DNA of 64,000 nucleotides from Uranotaenia lowii (Eukaryota; Arthropoda; Insecta; Diptera; Culicidae), in NCBI RefSeq assembly GCF_029784155.1, contig NC_073692.1, forward strand, positions 235,804,503-235,868,502, given 5' to 3'. Position 1 is the stretch's first letter; every line of letters starts with the position of its first letter. This document shows positions 36,158 through 47,500 of this stretch, piece by piece. The translations under genes and the position numbers were made by a program. A model generated the notes under the pieces. The model had not been told where the DNA came from. It did no database searches and saw nothing but the letters and a program-made list of their open reading frames with translations.

Positions 36158-37525
36158 TAGATTGATAAAATTGACAAAATTGACAAAACTGACAAAATTG
36201 ACAAAATTGACAAAATTGACAAAATAGACAAAATTGACAAAATTGACAAAATTGACAAAATTGACAAAATTGACAAAATTGACAAAATTGACAAAATTGA
36301 CAAAATTGACAAAATTGACAAAATTGACAAAATTGACAAAATTGACAAAATTGACAAAATTGACAAAATTGACAAAATTGACAAAATTGACAAAATTGAC
36401 AAAATTGACAAAATTGACAAAATTGACAAAATTGACAAAATTGACAAAATTGACAAAATTGACAAAATTGACAAAATTGACAAAATTGGCAAAATTGACA
36501 AAATTGACAAAATTGACAAAATTGACAAAATTGACAAAATTGACAAAATTGACAAAATTGACAAAATTGACAAAATTGACAAAATTGACAAAATTGACAA
36601 AATTGACAAAATTGACAAAATTGACAAAATTGACAAAGTTGACAAAATCGACAAAATTGACAAAATTGACAAAATTGACAAAATTGACAAAATTGACAAA
36701 ATTGACAAAATTGACAAAATTGACAAAATTGACAAAATTGACAAAATTGACAAAATTGACAAAATTGACAAAATTGACAAAATTGACAAAATTGACAAAA
36801 TTGACAAAATTGACAAAATTGACAAAATTGACAAAATTGACAAAATTGACAAAATTGACTTAATTGACAAAATTGACAAAATTGACAAAATTGACAAAAT
36901 TGACAAAATTGACAAAATTGACAAAATTGACAAAATTTGCAAAAAGTAAAAATTGACAAAATTGACAAAATTAACAAAATTGACAAAATTTAAAGAATTG
37001 ACAAAATTGATAAAATTGACAAAATTGAATAAATTGACAAAATTGACAAAATTGTCAAAATTGACAAAATTGACAAAATTGACAAAATTGACAAAATTGA
37101 CAAAATTGACAAAATTGACAAAATTGACAAAATTGACAAAATTGACAAAATTGACAAAATTGACAAAATTGACAAAATTGACAAAATTGACAAAATTGAC
37201 AAAATTGACAAAATTGACAAAATTGACAAAATTGACAAAATTGACAAAATTGACAAAATTGACAAAATTGACAAAATTGACAAAATTGACAAAATTGACA
37301 AAATTGACAAAATTGACAAAATTGACAAAATTGACAAAATTGACAAAATTGACAAAATTGACAAAATTGACAAAGTTGACAAAATTGACAAAATTGACAA
37401 AATTGACAAAATTGACAAAATTGACAAAATTGACAAAATTGACAAAATTGACAAAATTGACAAAATTGATAAAATTGACAAAATTGACAAAATTGACAAA
37501 ATTGACAAAATTGACAAAATTGTCA
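36158..37525. repeat. 9-bp satellite array, unit TTGACAAAA
   Basis: About 150 tandem copies of TTGACAAAA. Two almost perfect blocks (about 36162-36936 and 37035-37521) are separated by a variant-rich bridge of about 100 bp (36937-37034). Rare single-base variants occur, for example near 36484, 36637, 36648, 36857, 37034 and 37467. Because the unit is divisible by three, all frames stay open and give artefactual TKL, LSI and CQF tripeptide repeats; none is a gene. Confidence 0.97.
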
Positions 37526-38292
37526 ATTTGGCAAAATGGTTAATTTGGTCAAATTTTGTCAATTTTTGTCAAATTATCCAACTTAGTTTATGATTTTTTT
37601 TGGTATTTCTGTCAATTTATTTTTGTCATTTTATTTATTTTTTTTTTGCTATTTTATCTTTTTTGTCATTTTTCAGTTCAATCAACTTAATGATTTTTTT
37701 ATCTCTGCTTTTTTTGGCAATTTTGTAAATTTATTTCAATTAGTAAATTTGAATTTGTTATGTAAATTTTTATTTGTTTTGTTTATTGTTTTTTTCAGAT
37801 TTCTAATTTATTTCATTATTGTCAATTTTGTAAATTTGTCATTTTCTGCAAATTTGTCATATTTTCTTTCAATTTAGTTTGTTTAGCAAATTTGTCTACA
37901 CAGTGTATTTGGTAAAATGTGTCAATTTATAATATTTTTCAAACTAGTAAATTTTGCCAAATTTTTCATTTTAGTTTTTGTCACTTTCGTTAATTTAGCC
38001 AATTTCGCCAATTCTGCCATTGATGTCCATTATATTATTTGTTTCATTTTTGTCATTTATTTCAATTTGGTAAATTTTACTCATTTTGATATTTTGTAAA
38101 CTTTTCAATTGTATAAGTTTTGTTTATTTTGTTTATTTTGTTTATTGTGTAAATTTTGTCAATTGTGTCATCATCGCCGTTTTTTCAAATTTGTTAATTT
38201 TGATAAATTCACAAAAGAGAAAAATTGACAAAAATGACGAATTTTCGAATTTGAAAAAATTACCAAATGACAAAATTGGCAAAATTTTATAA
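37526..38292. repeat. Degenerate, inverted right flank of the satellite
   Basis: From about 37526 the words appear as the complement (TTTTGTCAATTT, TTTGTCAT) with much T-rich filler up to about 38200. A short plus-strand stretch (AATTGACAAAAATGACGAA) follows near 38223. The orientation flips within a few bases at about 37520-37535. Confidence 0.7.
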
Positions 38293-40543
38293 AATTTCTT
38301 TAATTTCAATATCAAATATAGATTTTTTTAATACTATAATATCCGATAAACAATTTTGAATTTTAATTTTTTTTAAATTCATTAAGGATTGACTACGATC
38401 GAAATCTCTTTGTCATATTTTTATGATTTAGAATTTGTTTATTATTTTTTGTCGTATGTATTCAAAAAAAATTGCACATTGTAAGAAAGGCTACAATCCA
38501 CTGTCAAGTGTATTAAATCGGTTTTTTTTTTATCTCGAAATCAGCTTTGTTACAAAAGCCTTAGCTTGGCTCCAAGGGCCTTATTTATCAGAGTCTCCTT
38601 TACAAAAATGTTTGGGAACACAAATTGTACGGAATGTAAAGGCAGGTACATGATCTGTCAGTGTGGGTAGTTGCCCATGTGACAGACAACTGTATTACAG
38701 ATCAATCGTTTGTGTTTGCAGAAAGCTTGTGATTATAATTGAACAAGTGCTTAAATGTTGAAGAACGAGTAATACTTACCGGAATACATTTCCGAAACAC
38801 TTGTGAACACTACCGAAATACGCCATCAGATCGTAACATAGAGGATAGCATCCTTGTCTTCTAAGCCAACGGTCATGAGATCGAATTCCGATCGTGAAAT
38901 AGTATGATGAAAGTTGGCGGTGGGTATACTTAGGAACGCATGAATGTTGGTTAATCGCCGCGATATATTGTTGTTGAATTTTATTGACGTTTTCCGGCGA
39001 GTTTTACAAATCAAAAATATTTTAACCAGTTGTTCAAACGTTTCGAGCTACCTTGCAATTCGCTCCTCTTCAGTGGACAAAATTACTGGCTTTCGTCTAT
39101 CTATACCAATTTGTTCTGGCCAGAAAATCCACTCCCCAGCAGAAAAAATAACCGAAATATCCTAAATGCTGAAAAAATTGTAAAATTTTTACCAATCAAC
39201 CTGCTATCAAGAATTATCGAAATGACTTATTGTACTGGTTTTTCATGATGGTTTTTAGAATAGATGTTTAAATACATATGTATTAATCCTAGTATAAATG
39301 TGAAGAACATTTGCTTCAAAATTTCTGTTAGATTGCAGAGAACGAAGAAAAATCTGTTGAATTGTTGAGTCATGTCTCGAAGGACCTAGAGCAGCTGGCA
39401 TTCATTCTGAGCTAGATATGAAATTCTTCTCTACATGAAACCCCATGTATGTACGTATGTACTTTACGCTACCTTCTCAAGCTTTCAGGCTACGCAAAAG
39501 CATAGAACAACATCAAGGCGATGAAAAGTTAACCCAAATCAGGATAATTTAAAAATCTAATCACAATCTTGCACTCGGTTGGACTGAAGATGGACGAACG
39601 TTACGAAATGCAGGCAGTTTAGAGGGTGTCGGGCGAGTAGAAGAGCAGCAGCAGCAGCAGCATATCAAAAGCGACAACAAACGGCACTTGATGAAAAGAT
39701 ACTCAGTGGCTGCGCTCCACCCAACTCTCGTCTTATTCCTTTCGTTATCCTTACAACCGAACGCCGATGTGTACAATGTTAGATCTTCCGACATCTTTTT
39801 TTCGTCTTTTTTTTTTTATTTGCTCCAGCTCAAACTCTTCAGGGTCCTTTATTTGGAGAGATTGTCTTCTTGTGAAGTCCCAGCTCAACTTGAGTATGTA
39901 TGTATGCACAGGCATATGAATGTGTGTACTGGAATTTTCACCATAATACTTTGTGCATAAGTTGAGCATCATAAACCTCACAAAGGCCATCGCAGCTGAT
40001 ATTGGATGTTTTTTTCATCAACTTGATCAACAGTGAGCTCTTGAATGGGAAAATTTTCCCTGTCACAATCTTTGCCTTTGAGGTTCGAATTAGGTTCCTA
40101 ACATCTATGATGGGGAAAATTGGTTGGAACAATTAAGGCATTTAAAAAACCATAAGATATTAGATGTTTATGATTAAAAGTAGATTCGAACATAATTTCT
40201 CGGAATCTATGAAGCTAAACGAAAATAAACTCTGTGATCAGTGATGAAAACTGATAGGATGATAATTAATTTTATCGGTCTAATCTGTAAGAGGTGTTCT
40301 TTACTAAAAATATTTAAAGACCATGAAGATGAAAATTTGTTCCATGAAGGACAAATAAAATATACGTGATAAATATGCTTCTTATCAAATTATACGCGCT
40401 CGTTTTCGCTATCTATTCATTTATTCTAACTTTATATCCGCCTGATGATTGATTTGGCGTTCTAAACTCGAACTTTTTGTCAGAATTTTCCAGTTTTGTT
40501 GATGGTTTTGAAGTATAAAAATATCTTCTTTTTCTTCTTCTCT
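38293..40543. other. Stretch without recognised genes
   Basis: Contains a SINE-like piece (listed), an imperfect hairpin around 38655-38688 (TCTGTCAGTGTGGG versus CCCATGTGACAGA) and a GC-richer, apparently single-copy part at about 39360-40130 with a short (CAG)n near 39642-39662. Open frames of 60-90 codons there lack recognisable domains. Confidence 0.4.
38820..38950 (+). other. tRNA-derived SINE-like fragment
   Basis: TTGTCTTCTAAGCCAACG and the box-B-like GAGATCGAATTCC (about 38877-38889) parallel the SINE-like copy at 43180-43360 (TTGTCTTCTGAGCCGATG, then TGAATTCGAGC). Box A is not clear. Probably a diverged relative. Confidence 0.4.
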
Positions 40544-40826
40544 TCTAATATATAAAGATGAGTTGGACTATATATGTTTTTTTGTTTGTATGCACCTTAT
40601 ACAAATCCACACCGCTTAACCGATCAGCCTGAAATTTGGTACAGTTATGTCTTTGGACCATGGTAAGGTTTTAGTAATAATTCTGAGCTCCTCCCACCTA
40701 AGAAAAGGGACCCTCCCATAGAAATTTCGTTTTTATTCCCACAAAACAAAAGTCATGGCACCCATTTTGTCAACCGATTTTTGTTTCCTATGGCGGGATT
40801 GTTTTCACCATTACTATGGGCCAGGC

Positions 40827-42430
40827 ATTATTAATATTTATTTATTCCGCCAAACAGTGTAGGCTACATATATATAATAACTTAAACCTAGAGATTACAA
40901 TTTTCAAATAAGCTTAATAATAATAATTTTTCTTTACATTTACAAAGTCAGGTTCTTCGGTGCCTGTTACCGTAAAAACCTTTTTTCAGCTGCTGTTTTG
41001 ACATAGTTAAGTCTATATTCTCATAATGTTTATTATAACTATACATTAAACAATTAACAGGACTATATTTTCCATAATCAGTTCGAGTAGAGGTTATAAT
41101 GAAAAGATTTCTTGTTCTTAAATGACGGCAAGGACAATAAAAGTTTAATTGATTTAGTAGATAAGCAGACTGAACGCGCTGATTAATTATGTCGTTTACA
41201 AAACAGATTGCAGCAAACTCTCTTCTTACACTTAATGTTTCCATGTTTATAAGCAGGCAACGTGATTCATAGCTAGGTAATTGGTTCTGAGACCATCCTA
41301 AATTTCGTAAAGCGAATAGAACAAATTGTTTCTGGACTGATTCCAAACGGTTTTTATGTAAAATTTGAAAAGGCGACCACACAACGCTACAATACTCAAG
41401 AATAGATCTAACATAAGCTGTGTACAATGTTTTTATTGTGTATGGGTCTTTAAAATTATAACTGAAACGTTTTATAAATGCTAACATACCGTTTGATTTC
41501 TGGATTATTGAGTTATAGTGATCTACAAAGGTAAGTTTTGAGTCCAATATAACTCCAAGGTCTCTAATTTTGTTGACTCTCTCGACAGGATCATCTCCCA
41601 ATTTGACAATTTCATATGACTGACATTTTCTTCTGGTAAATACAATATTTGAACATTTTGCCACGTTAAGTTTGAGCAGACTTTTAATGCACCATTTGTT
41701 AAATACATTAACTTCGTTTTGAAAGATTCTAAAGTCTTCTTCGCTATTCACTTTCATATAAAGTTTCATATCATCAGCATAAATTAGCACATTTGACTGC
41801 TTGAGAAGACAAGTTATATCATTTACGTATAAAATAAATAATAAGGGGCCGAGATGGGAGCCTTGAGGCACACCAGAAGTAACGGAGATACTTTTTGAAA
41901 GTGAACCATTAAATCTAACAACTTGTGAGCGGTTCGTTAAATAGGACCTTATCCATTTCAGTAGGTGTGAACTGAAACCCTGTTTATTTAGTTTAAAAAT
42001 TAACATGGGGATGTCAATTCTGTCAAAAGCTTTACTGAAGTCCGTGTATAAAGCCTGTACAGAATTACCGCGATCCATACAGCTAATATTATAGGTAACA
42101 AACTCGAGTAAATTAGTGGCTGTAGATCTTCCTTTAACAAATCCATGTTGCTTTTCAGTAATGAGTGTTTTAATTTGATTATATATTTTTGCATTCACTA
42201 TAGCTTCGAAAAGTTTTGGTATGCACGATAAAATGGCTATGCCCCTGTAATTGTTTATGTCAGATTTTTTTCCTGACTTGAATATGGGTACAAGAAATGA
42301 TTCTTTCCATACTTGAGGAAAAACACCTGATTTCAATGAAGAGTTAAATAGAAGAAACAATGGCATACTCAGTTCATTTACTAGATTTTTTAAAAGAAGT
42401 GGAGGAATTCCACTTCCAGGAAAGAATCAT
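40827..42430 (-). mobile_element. 5'-truncated non-LTR retrotransposon
   Basis: Minus-strand RT region with a short 3' UTR and an AATAAATAAATATTAATAAT-type tail ending near 40827. Upstream of about 42420 the coding frame is lost. The 84-codon frame at 42374-42625, containing SNDEEMILS, may be part of the pre-RT linker in another frame, so the element could extend to about 42625. Confidence 0.85.
40948..42423 (-). pseudogene. Reverse transcriptase of truncated non-LTR element
   Basis: The frame is open from about 42423 through the first ATG at 42366 to the stop at 40948. Motifs in order, numbered from that ATG: NNYRGIAILSCIPKLFE (38-54), KQHGFVKGRSTATNL (72-86), YTDFSKAFDRIDIPML (107-122, catalytic Asp 109), SGVPQGSHLGPLLFILYVND (164-183) and LIYADDMKLY (194-203) with both catalytic aspartates. 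Just upstream, SGIPPLLLKNLVNE is the usual entry into the RT. The palm is intact, but the endonuclease and any ORF1 are missing, so the element is dead on arrival. Clade is CR1/Jockey group by motif style; the exact clade is not resolved. Confidence 0.9.
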
Positions 42431-42625
42431 TTCTTCATCATTAGAAACGACCATCCAGAGTTCACGTGTACCTATTGGATAACAAATCAAAGCTTGCTGA
42501 ACATTAAAAAGTTGAAAGGGGAAATTTAAGCGGTTTTTTTTGTTTCCTCTACTGTTCAAAGCACGTGGTACCGGTACGAGATATTTGGATGCAATAATAA
42601 GCCTACATTTTGGATTGAAAAACAC

Positions 42626-43551
42626 AACTAGCCTGTAAAGTATATATTGATTAGAACTGTAGTGGCTTTCAAAGTGCCGCCGGGGAGCTTTGAGGGTCTA
42701 CAAAAACATACAGTGAACAAGGAATAAACTTCTTCAGCTGAATAACTATTTGGACTGAGTAATGAAAAAATAATGAACCGATTTTCATAAATTCCAGCTT
42801 TTAAAAGCCAACCATTTCTATTTTTTGAATCCCTCAAAGAGAAAGAAAATTTATAAGATTCAGAGTTATAAGTTCAAAGCTGCGATTCCAACGCTTCGAG
42901 GAATTTAAACGGGGGATTAGAAAATTGATTAGATATAATTAAACATGAGGTTTTGAGTTTTATAGAATTCAATTTCATTGATCAATTTCCAATTTTTTAG
43001 TTGTCATTGATGACCACAGTGTGGTTAAAAGCGAGGAAGAATGACCTTAACGGGTTAAACTCCTATCAAAAAGAAAAGAAAAAAAAAACAGTGTGATCGA
43101 TTCTATCATCCAGTTTTGAGAAAAATTATTGTTAATAAGTATTAGTACCTGTTCGATCAAATCATATCTTAGAATGGGTTATGATATAGCTCAGTTGGCA
43201 AGTCTGTTGTCTTCTGAGCCGATGTCCGTGAATTCGAGCTCAAGAGTAAACATCGAACACAGTTGTATCGGATAAGTTTTTCAATAACGATCCGTCAACT
43301 GCAACGTTGATAAAGTCGCGAATGCCACAAAGATGGTAAAACGACTATAAGCGAAATAAAATATCTTAGAATTTTAACATTGATTACTCTTCAAAATAAA
43401 CAAGGGAATGTTTGTGCCCAAGAATAGAAAAAATGAAACAGAACTCAAATAAAACCTTTTTCTTAACATTTAAATGATGATTTCGGTTCAGAGATGATGT
43501 GGTTTCGATAACTTTAAAAAAGTATAAGTTGTCCTTTCAACATTTATTTTA
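42626..43551. other. No gene recognised, SINE-like piece inside
   Basis: AT-rich sequence with incidental short frames. Only the tRNA-derived fragment at 43180-43360 is recognisable. Confidence 0.4.
43180..43360 (+). other. tRNA-derived SINE-like element
   Basis: Box A TAGCTCAGTTGG at 43187-43198 and a box-B-like TGAATTCGAGC near 43229-43239 are spaced about as in a tRNA. The 3' half of a cloverleaf is not closed and an unrelated tail follows (AACGATCCGTCAACTGCAACG). This is the architecture of a pol III-transcribed SINE rather than a tRNA gene. The end is approximate. Confidence 0.55.
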
Positions 43552-44303
43552 GGGGGTGGGGGGGGGGGGGGGGGGGGGTAGGGTCAAACGGGTAAAACCA
43601 TTTTCACGATTTTTTTCTAGAGCTATCGTTCAAACAAATGTATTCAATTTGTTTGCATTATACAAAGCATTGTTAAAAGAACATTTAGTATTTTTTTTGT
43701 AGAAAAATATTGAAAAATGAGCCGGTGACGGAGCACTTTCGAGGATGCCTTTTAGAAAACAGGATTTGCGGTGGACACTGTATCTCAGCACAGAATCATC
43801 TGAAGTCAAAAAATCAAAGCAAAATATTTTTAATAGATGTTTTTCTGGACCCCAACGTTTTTATTTAACTTAAAAATTTTTTTATGAAATTTTTGTGGCT
43901 GTTTGAAGTAAAAACTACGATTTTTCACGAAAAAATACGCCATTTTTTATCTGTAAAATCTCTCCAAAGTAAAAAAAAACAAAAAAGAAAAACGTTGGGG
44001 TCTGGTATTTTACATGTAGAAAATATGTTCCAAATTTGAAAAAAAATCGGATAAGTAGTTTTCAAATGACGATGTCCACGGACTTTAAAAATGTGCTTTC
44101 GAGAAAAACGCGTTTGAAGTTTCTGTTCTTGCTTTCTTGCAGTATTAGATAGGAGGAGGTAAAGGCCTATAATTTCTACAGTTTTGCTTCAATTGACTTG
44201 AAAATTTGACACAACATTCTTGAAATGTTTTACAATAAGAAAATAAAAAAATAAAAAAATCGATTTTTTGAAAGTGTTAGACCCTAACCCCCCCCCCCCC
44301 CCC
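43552..44303. mobile_element. TTAA-flanked G-tract element, copy 2
   Basis: Same orientation and interior as 11708-12439, with few substitutions. The left end has a G-tract interrupted once by T and including 21 consecutive G (43558-43578). The right end has 16 C followed by TTAA at 44304-44307. The left flank reads TTAG or TTTA rather than TTAA, so one duplication copy has mutated or the tract slipped. Non-coding. Confidence 0.85.
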
Positions 44304-44576
44304 TTAAGGAAAACTTATTATAAAAAAGTGTGAAATTGAAAAGTGAAAAAATACACACATACAATCTAAAACATTCAAAGTGAGTTTCCAAATGGTTCAA
44401 CAATGTTCGAAGGTCTTTTTAAAATTTCTTAGTGAATAAAACTTAAATATACCAAACAAAATTGATTTTCATTAGATTGGGAAAGGGAAAGATAAAAAAA
44501 CGTTTTGATCCAAATTTCTTATAATGATGAATATAAAGCTTCCAAAATTTCGAAAAAAAAACAATTCATTTTAATT
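44304..44576. other. AT-rich DNA, no gene seen
   Basis: About 44325-44450 weakly resembles 370-484 near the window start. Nothing else is visible. Confidence 0.4.
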
Positions 44577-44589
44577 TATATTTTTTGTG
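44577..44589. repeat. Target-site duplication, left copy
   Basis: TATATTTTTTGTG is repeated exactly at 48000-48012, on the other side of the EN-RT element. Confidence 0.9.
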
Positions 44590-47500
44590 GCTGGTAAACG
44601 GTGGATAATGTGCAACACGAGACCCCATAGTGGTCATATCACCTCTTATTCACAACTCCTATCTCTACCTCCCCGCGGTGCCGGCTGGGGTGCGAGTAAC
44701 CTAAGCGGAGATCGGGTACCCAACCCCGGTGGATGCTTTGGTCGCATGCAGACTGAGAAGGTGGCCGCACGCGTCTGTTCCCCAGGTCAGGGGCGGCGTG
44801 CAACAACAACCGAGCGTCTGTTCTCCAGGTCAGGGGCGGCTCAAACAGCGTCTGTCTTGCAGCAAGCGGCTGAATTTATGAAATGCGGCTCCCGCCAGCT
44901 AAGTCCAAGATGGCAGCCCCATCGCGGGATAGGGACTTTAGGCTAACAACCTACTGTTCCCGATTTGAAATTGTTACGGAATCCGAAAGAAATGACCGAC
45001 CTGGAACTTTGGCGACGACTTTTAGCATGAAAACACGGACACGAATTGGAACTTGGAATGTTTTAACCCTTGCCCAACAAGGCAAACTGGAACAACTGGC
45101 TAGAGAGGCTAGCCGCCTCAAGCTTGAAATTCTGGGACTGAGCGAAGTCCGTTGGCCTAATACTGGAGAACACAAGACACAATCCGGGCAAGTCCTGCTT
45201 TACTCTGGCATACGAGGAGAACATGCTACTCGGGAACGAGGAGTTGGTTTCCTGTTAAGCCCGCAAGCCTACGCGGCCCTCATTAGATGGGAACCGATAA
45301 ACGAAAGAATAATCGTAGCCAGATTTAGAACACGGGTTAGAAACCTTACAATGGTCCAGTGTTATGCGCCAACTGACGTTGCCGACTTGCAGGAGAAAGA
45401 GCAGTTTTACAGTCAACTGAACAGCGTGGTTGAGAGAATTCCGAAGGGTGACATTCAAATCCATTTGGGCGACTTCAACGCAAAAATTGGCTCCGACAAT
45501 CAGGACCTTGAGCGCATCATGGGGCGCCATGGCCTAGGACAGATGAGCGAAAACGGAGAGCTGTTTGTAGAATTTTGTGGCAACAACAACATGGTGATCG
45601 GTGGATCGCTCTTCCCCCATCGACCAGCACATAAGGTCACTTGGGTATCCCGAGATGGCCGAACAGAAAATCAAATTGACCACATCTGCATCAGCCGAAA
45701 ATGGAGAAGGAGCCTTCTTGATGTCCGCAACAAGCGAAGCGCAGACATTGCATCTGACCATCACCTCGTCCTTGGCGAGATACGACTGAGAGTTGCACGT
45801 GTCCAACGGCGCGAGGAGAAAGTCGGGTGTCGATACGACGTCCGCCGGTTGGAGAATCCAGAGGTGAAAAGGGCATACGTTGAACAGCTAGAATCCCGAG
45901 CCTCGGAGCTGCCGACAGACGGAACAGTCGAAGAACAGTGGTGTGGAATCAAGAATGCCTTTATCACGACGAGCCATGGTACTCTCGGTAAAGTTTGTGG
46001 AAGAAGGAGTGAATGGATGACGGATGAAACTTGGAGGATGGTCGATGATCGGAGAAAGGCGAAAGTCGGAATTGAGCAGGCATGTACCGGGTCAGCCAAA
46101 GCAGCCGCCCGCTTACGATATGCGGAGCTGGAAAAGGCAGTTAAACGAGCTTGTAGACGAGACAAGAGAGCCTGGACAAACTCCCTAGCCGAAGAGGGAG
46201 AAAGAGCCGCCGCCAATGGAGATATCCGATTACTTTATGACATTTCTCGCCGCCTCACTGGTGCAAGGACTAATGCAAGAATGCCGCTAAAAGACCGAGC
46301 AGGTCAGTTATTGACCGATCGAACAGATCAGCTCAAACGATGGACTGAGCACTTCGAACAACTCTTCCGAGTCACGAATAGCGATGGCCAACAGAATCTG
46401 CAGCTCGAAGCGCCAACAGTAAGTCGCATAAATGGCGTCAACTCGGAAGCGCCTTCGCTGGCTGAAATAGAAGCGGCAATCAAAAACATGAAATCCAACA
46501 AAGCACCTGGGATCGATTGCATCCCTGCTGAAATGCTGAAAGCCGACCCTGCCCTATCAGCACAAATGTTGCACCGTCTTTTCGCTGACATCTGGGATAC
46601 TGCAACATTCCCGGCCGACTGGATGCAGGGTATCCTCGTAAAGGTCCCGAAGAAAGGAGACCTGACAGAGTGCGGTAACTGGCGAGGCATAACGTTGATC
46701 TGTACAACCCTCAAAGTACTCTGCAAAGTGATTCTGAACAGGATCCAAGAGAAAATAGACGCTACACTCCGACGGCAACAAGCTGGATTCCGATCCGGAC
46801 GATCATGTGTGGACCACATCACAACGCTACGAATCATACTGGAACAAATCAACGAATTTCAGGACTCTCTTCTGCTGGTGTTCGTTGATTTCGAAAAAGC
46901 ATTCGACCGACTTAACCATGAAAACATCTGGGCGGCTCTAAGGCGACGAGGGGTCCCAGAGAAACTAGTCCATCTCATCGAAGCACAGTATGAGGCATTT
47001 TCGTGCAAGGTCTTGCACGACGGTGTCTTGTCCGAACCAATCCCGGTAACTGCTGGAGTGAGACAAGGATGTATTCTATCACCGCTACTTTTTCTTATCG
47101 TAATGGATGAGATTCTGATTGGATCGATTGACTGTGCACCGAACCGAGGATTGCCGTGGAATCCTTCAACAATGGAGCAACTGAACGACCTTGACCTGGC
47201 TGACGATATTGTTTTGCTCGCCCAAACACAACCAGATATGCAGAGCAAACTCGACGACCTCACCGAAAGTTCCAAGGCAGCAGGTCTCAAAGTCAATGTC
47301 GGAAAGACCAAGTCGATGGAGATCAACACAGGAAATCCCTCCAGTTTCATGGTAGCTGGGCAACAAGTTGAGAAAGTGGAGTGCTTCCAGTATCTTGGTA
47401 GCCAGATTACGCCTGATGGTGGTACCAGAAAAGACATCGAAACACGGATCAGAAAGGCCCGATTTGCGTTTGCGACTCTCCGAAACATCTGGCGGTCACG

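Noticed and set aside
36153..37562. Four long open frames (190-277 codons) in the satellite
   Set aside because: They only translate a 9-bp repeat in different frames and strands (TKL, LSI, CQF repeats).
43187..43260. tRNA gene
   Set aside because: Box A and an approximate box B are present, but the acceptor stem does not close and box B departs from GGTTCGAATCC. It is better read as SINE-derived.
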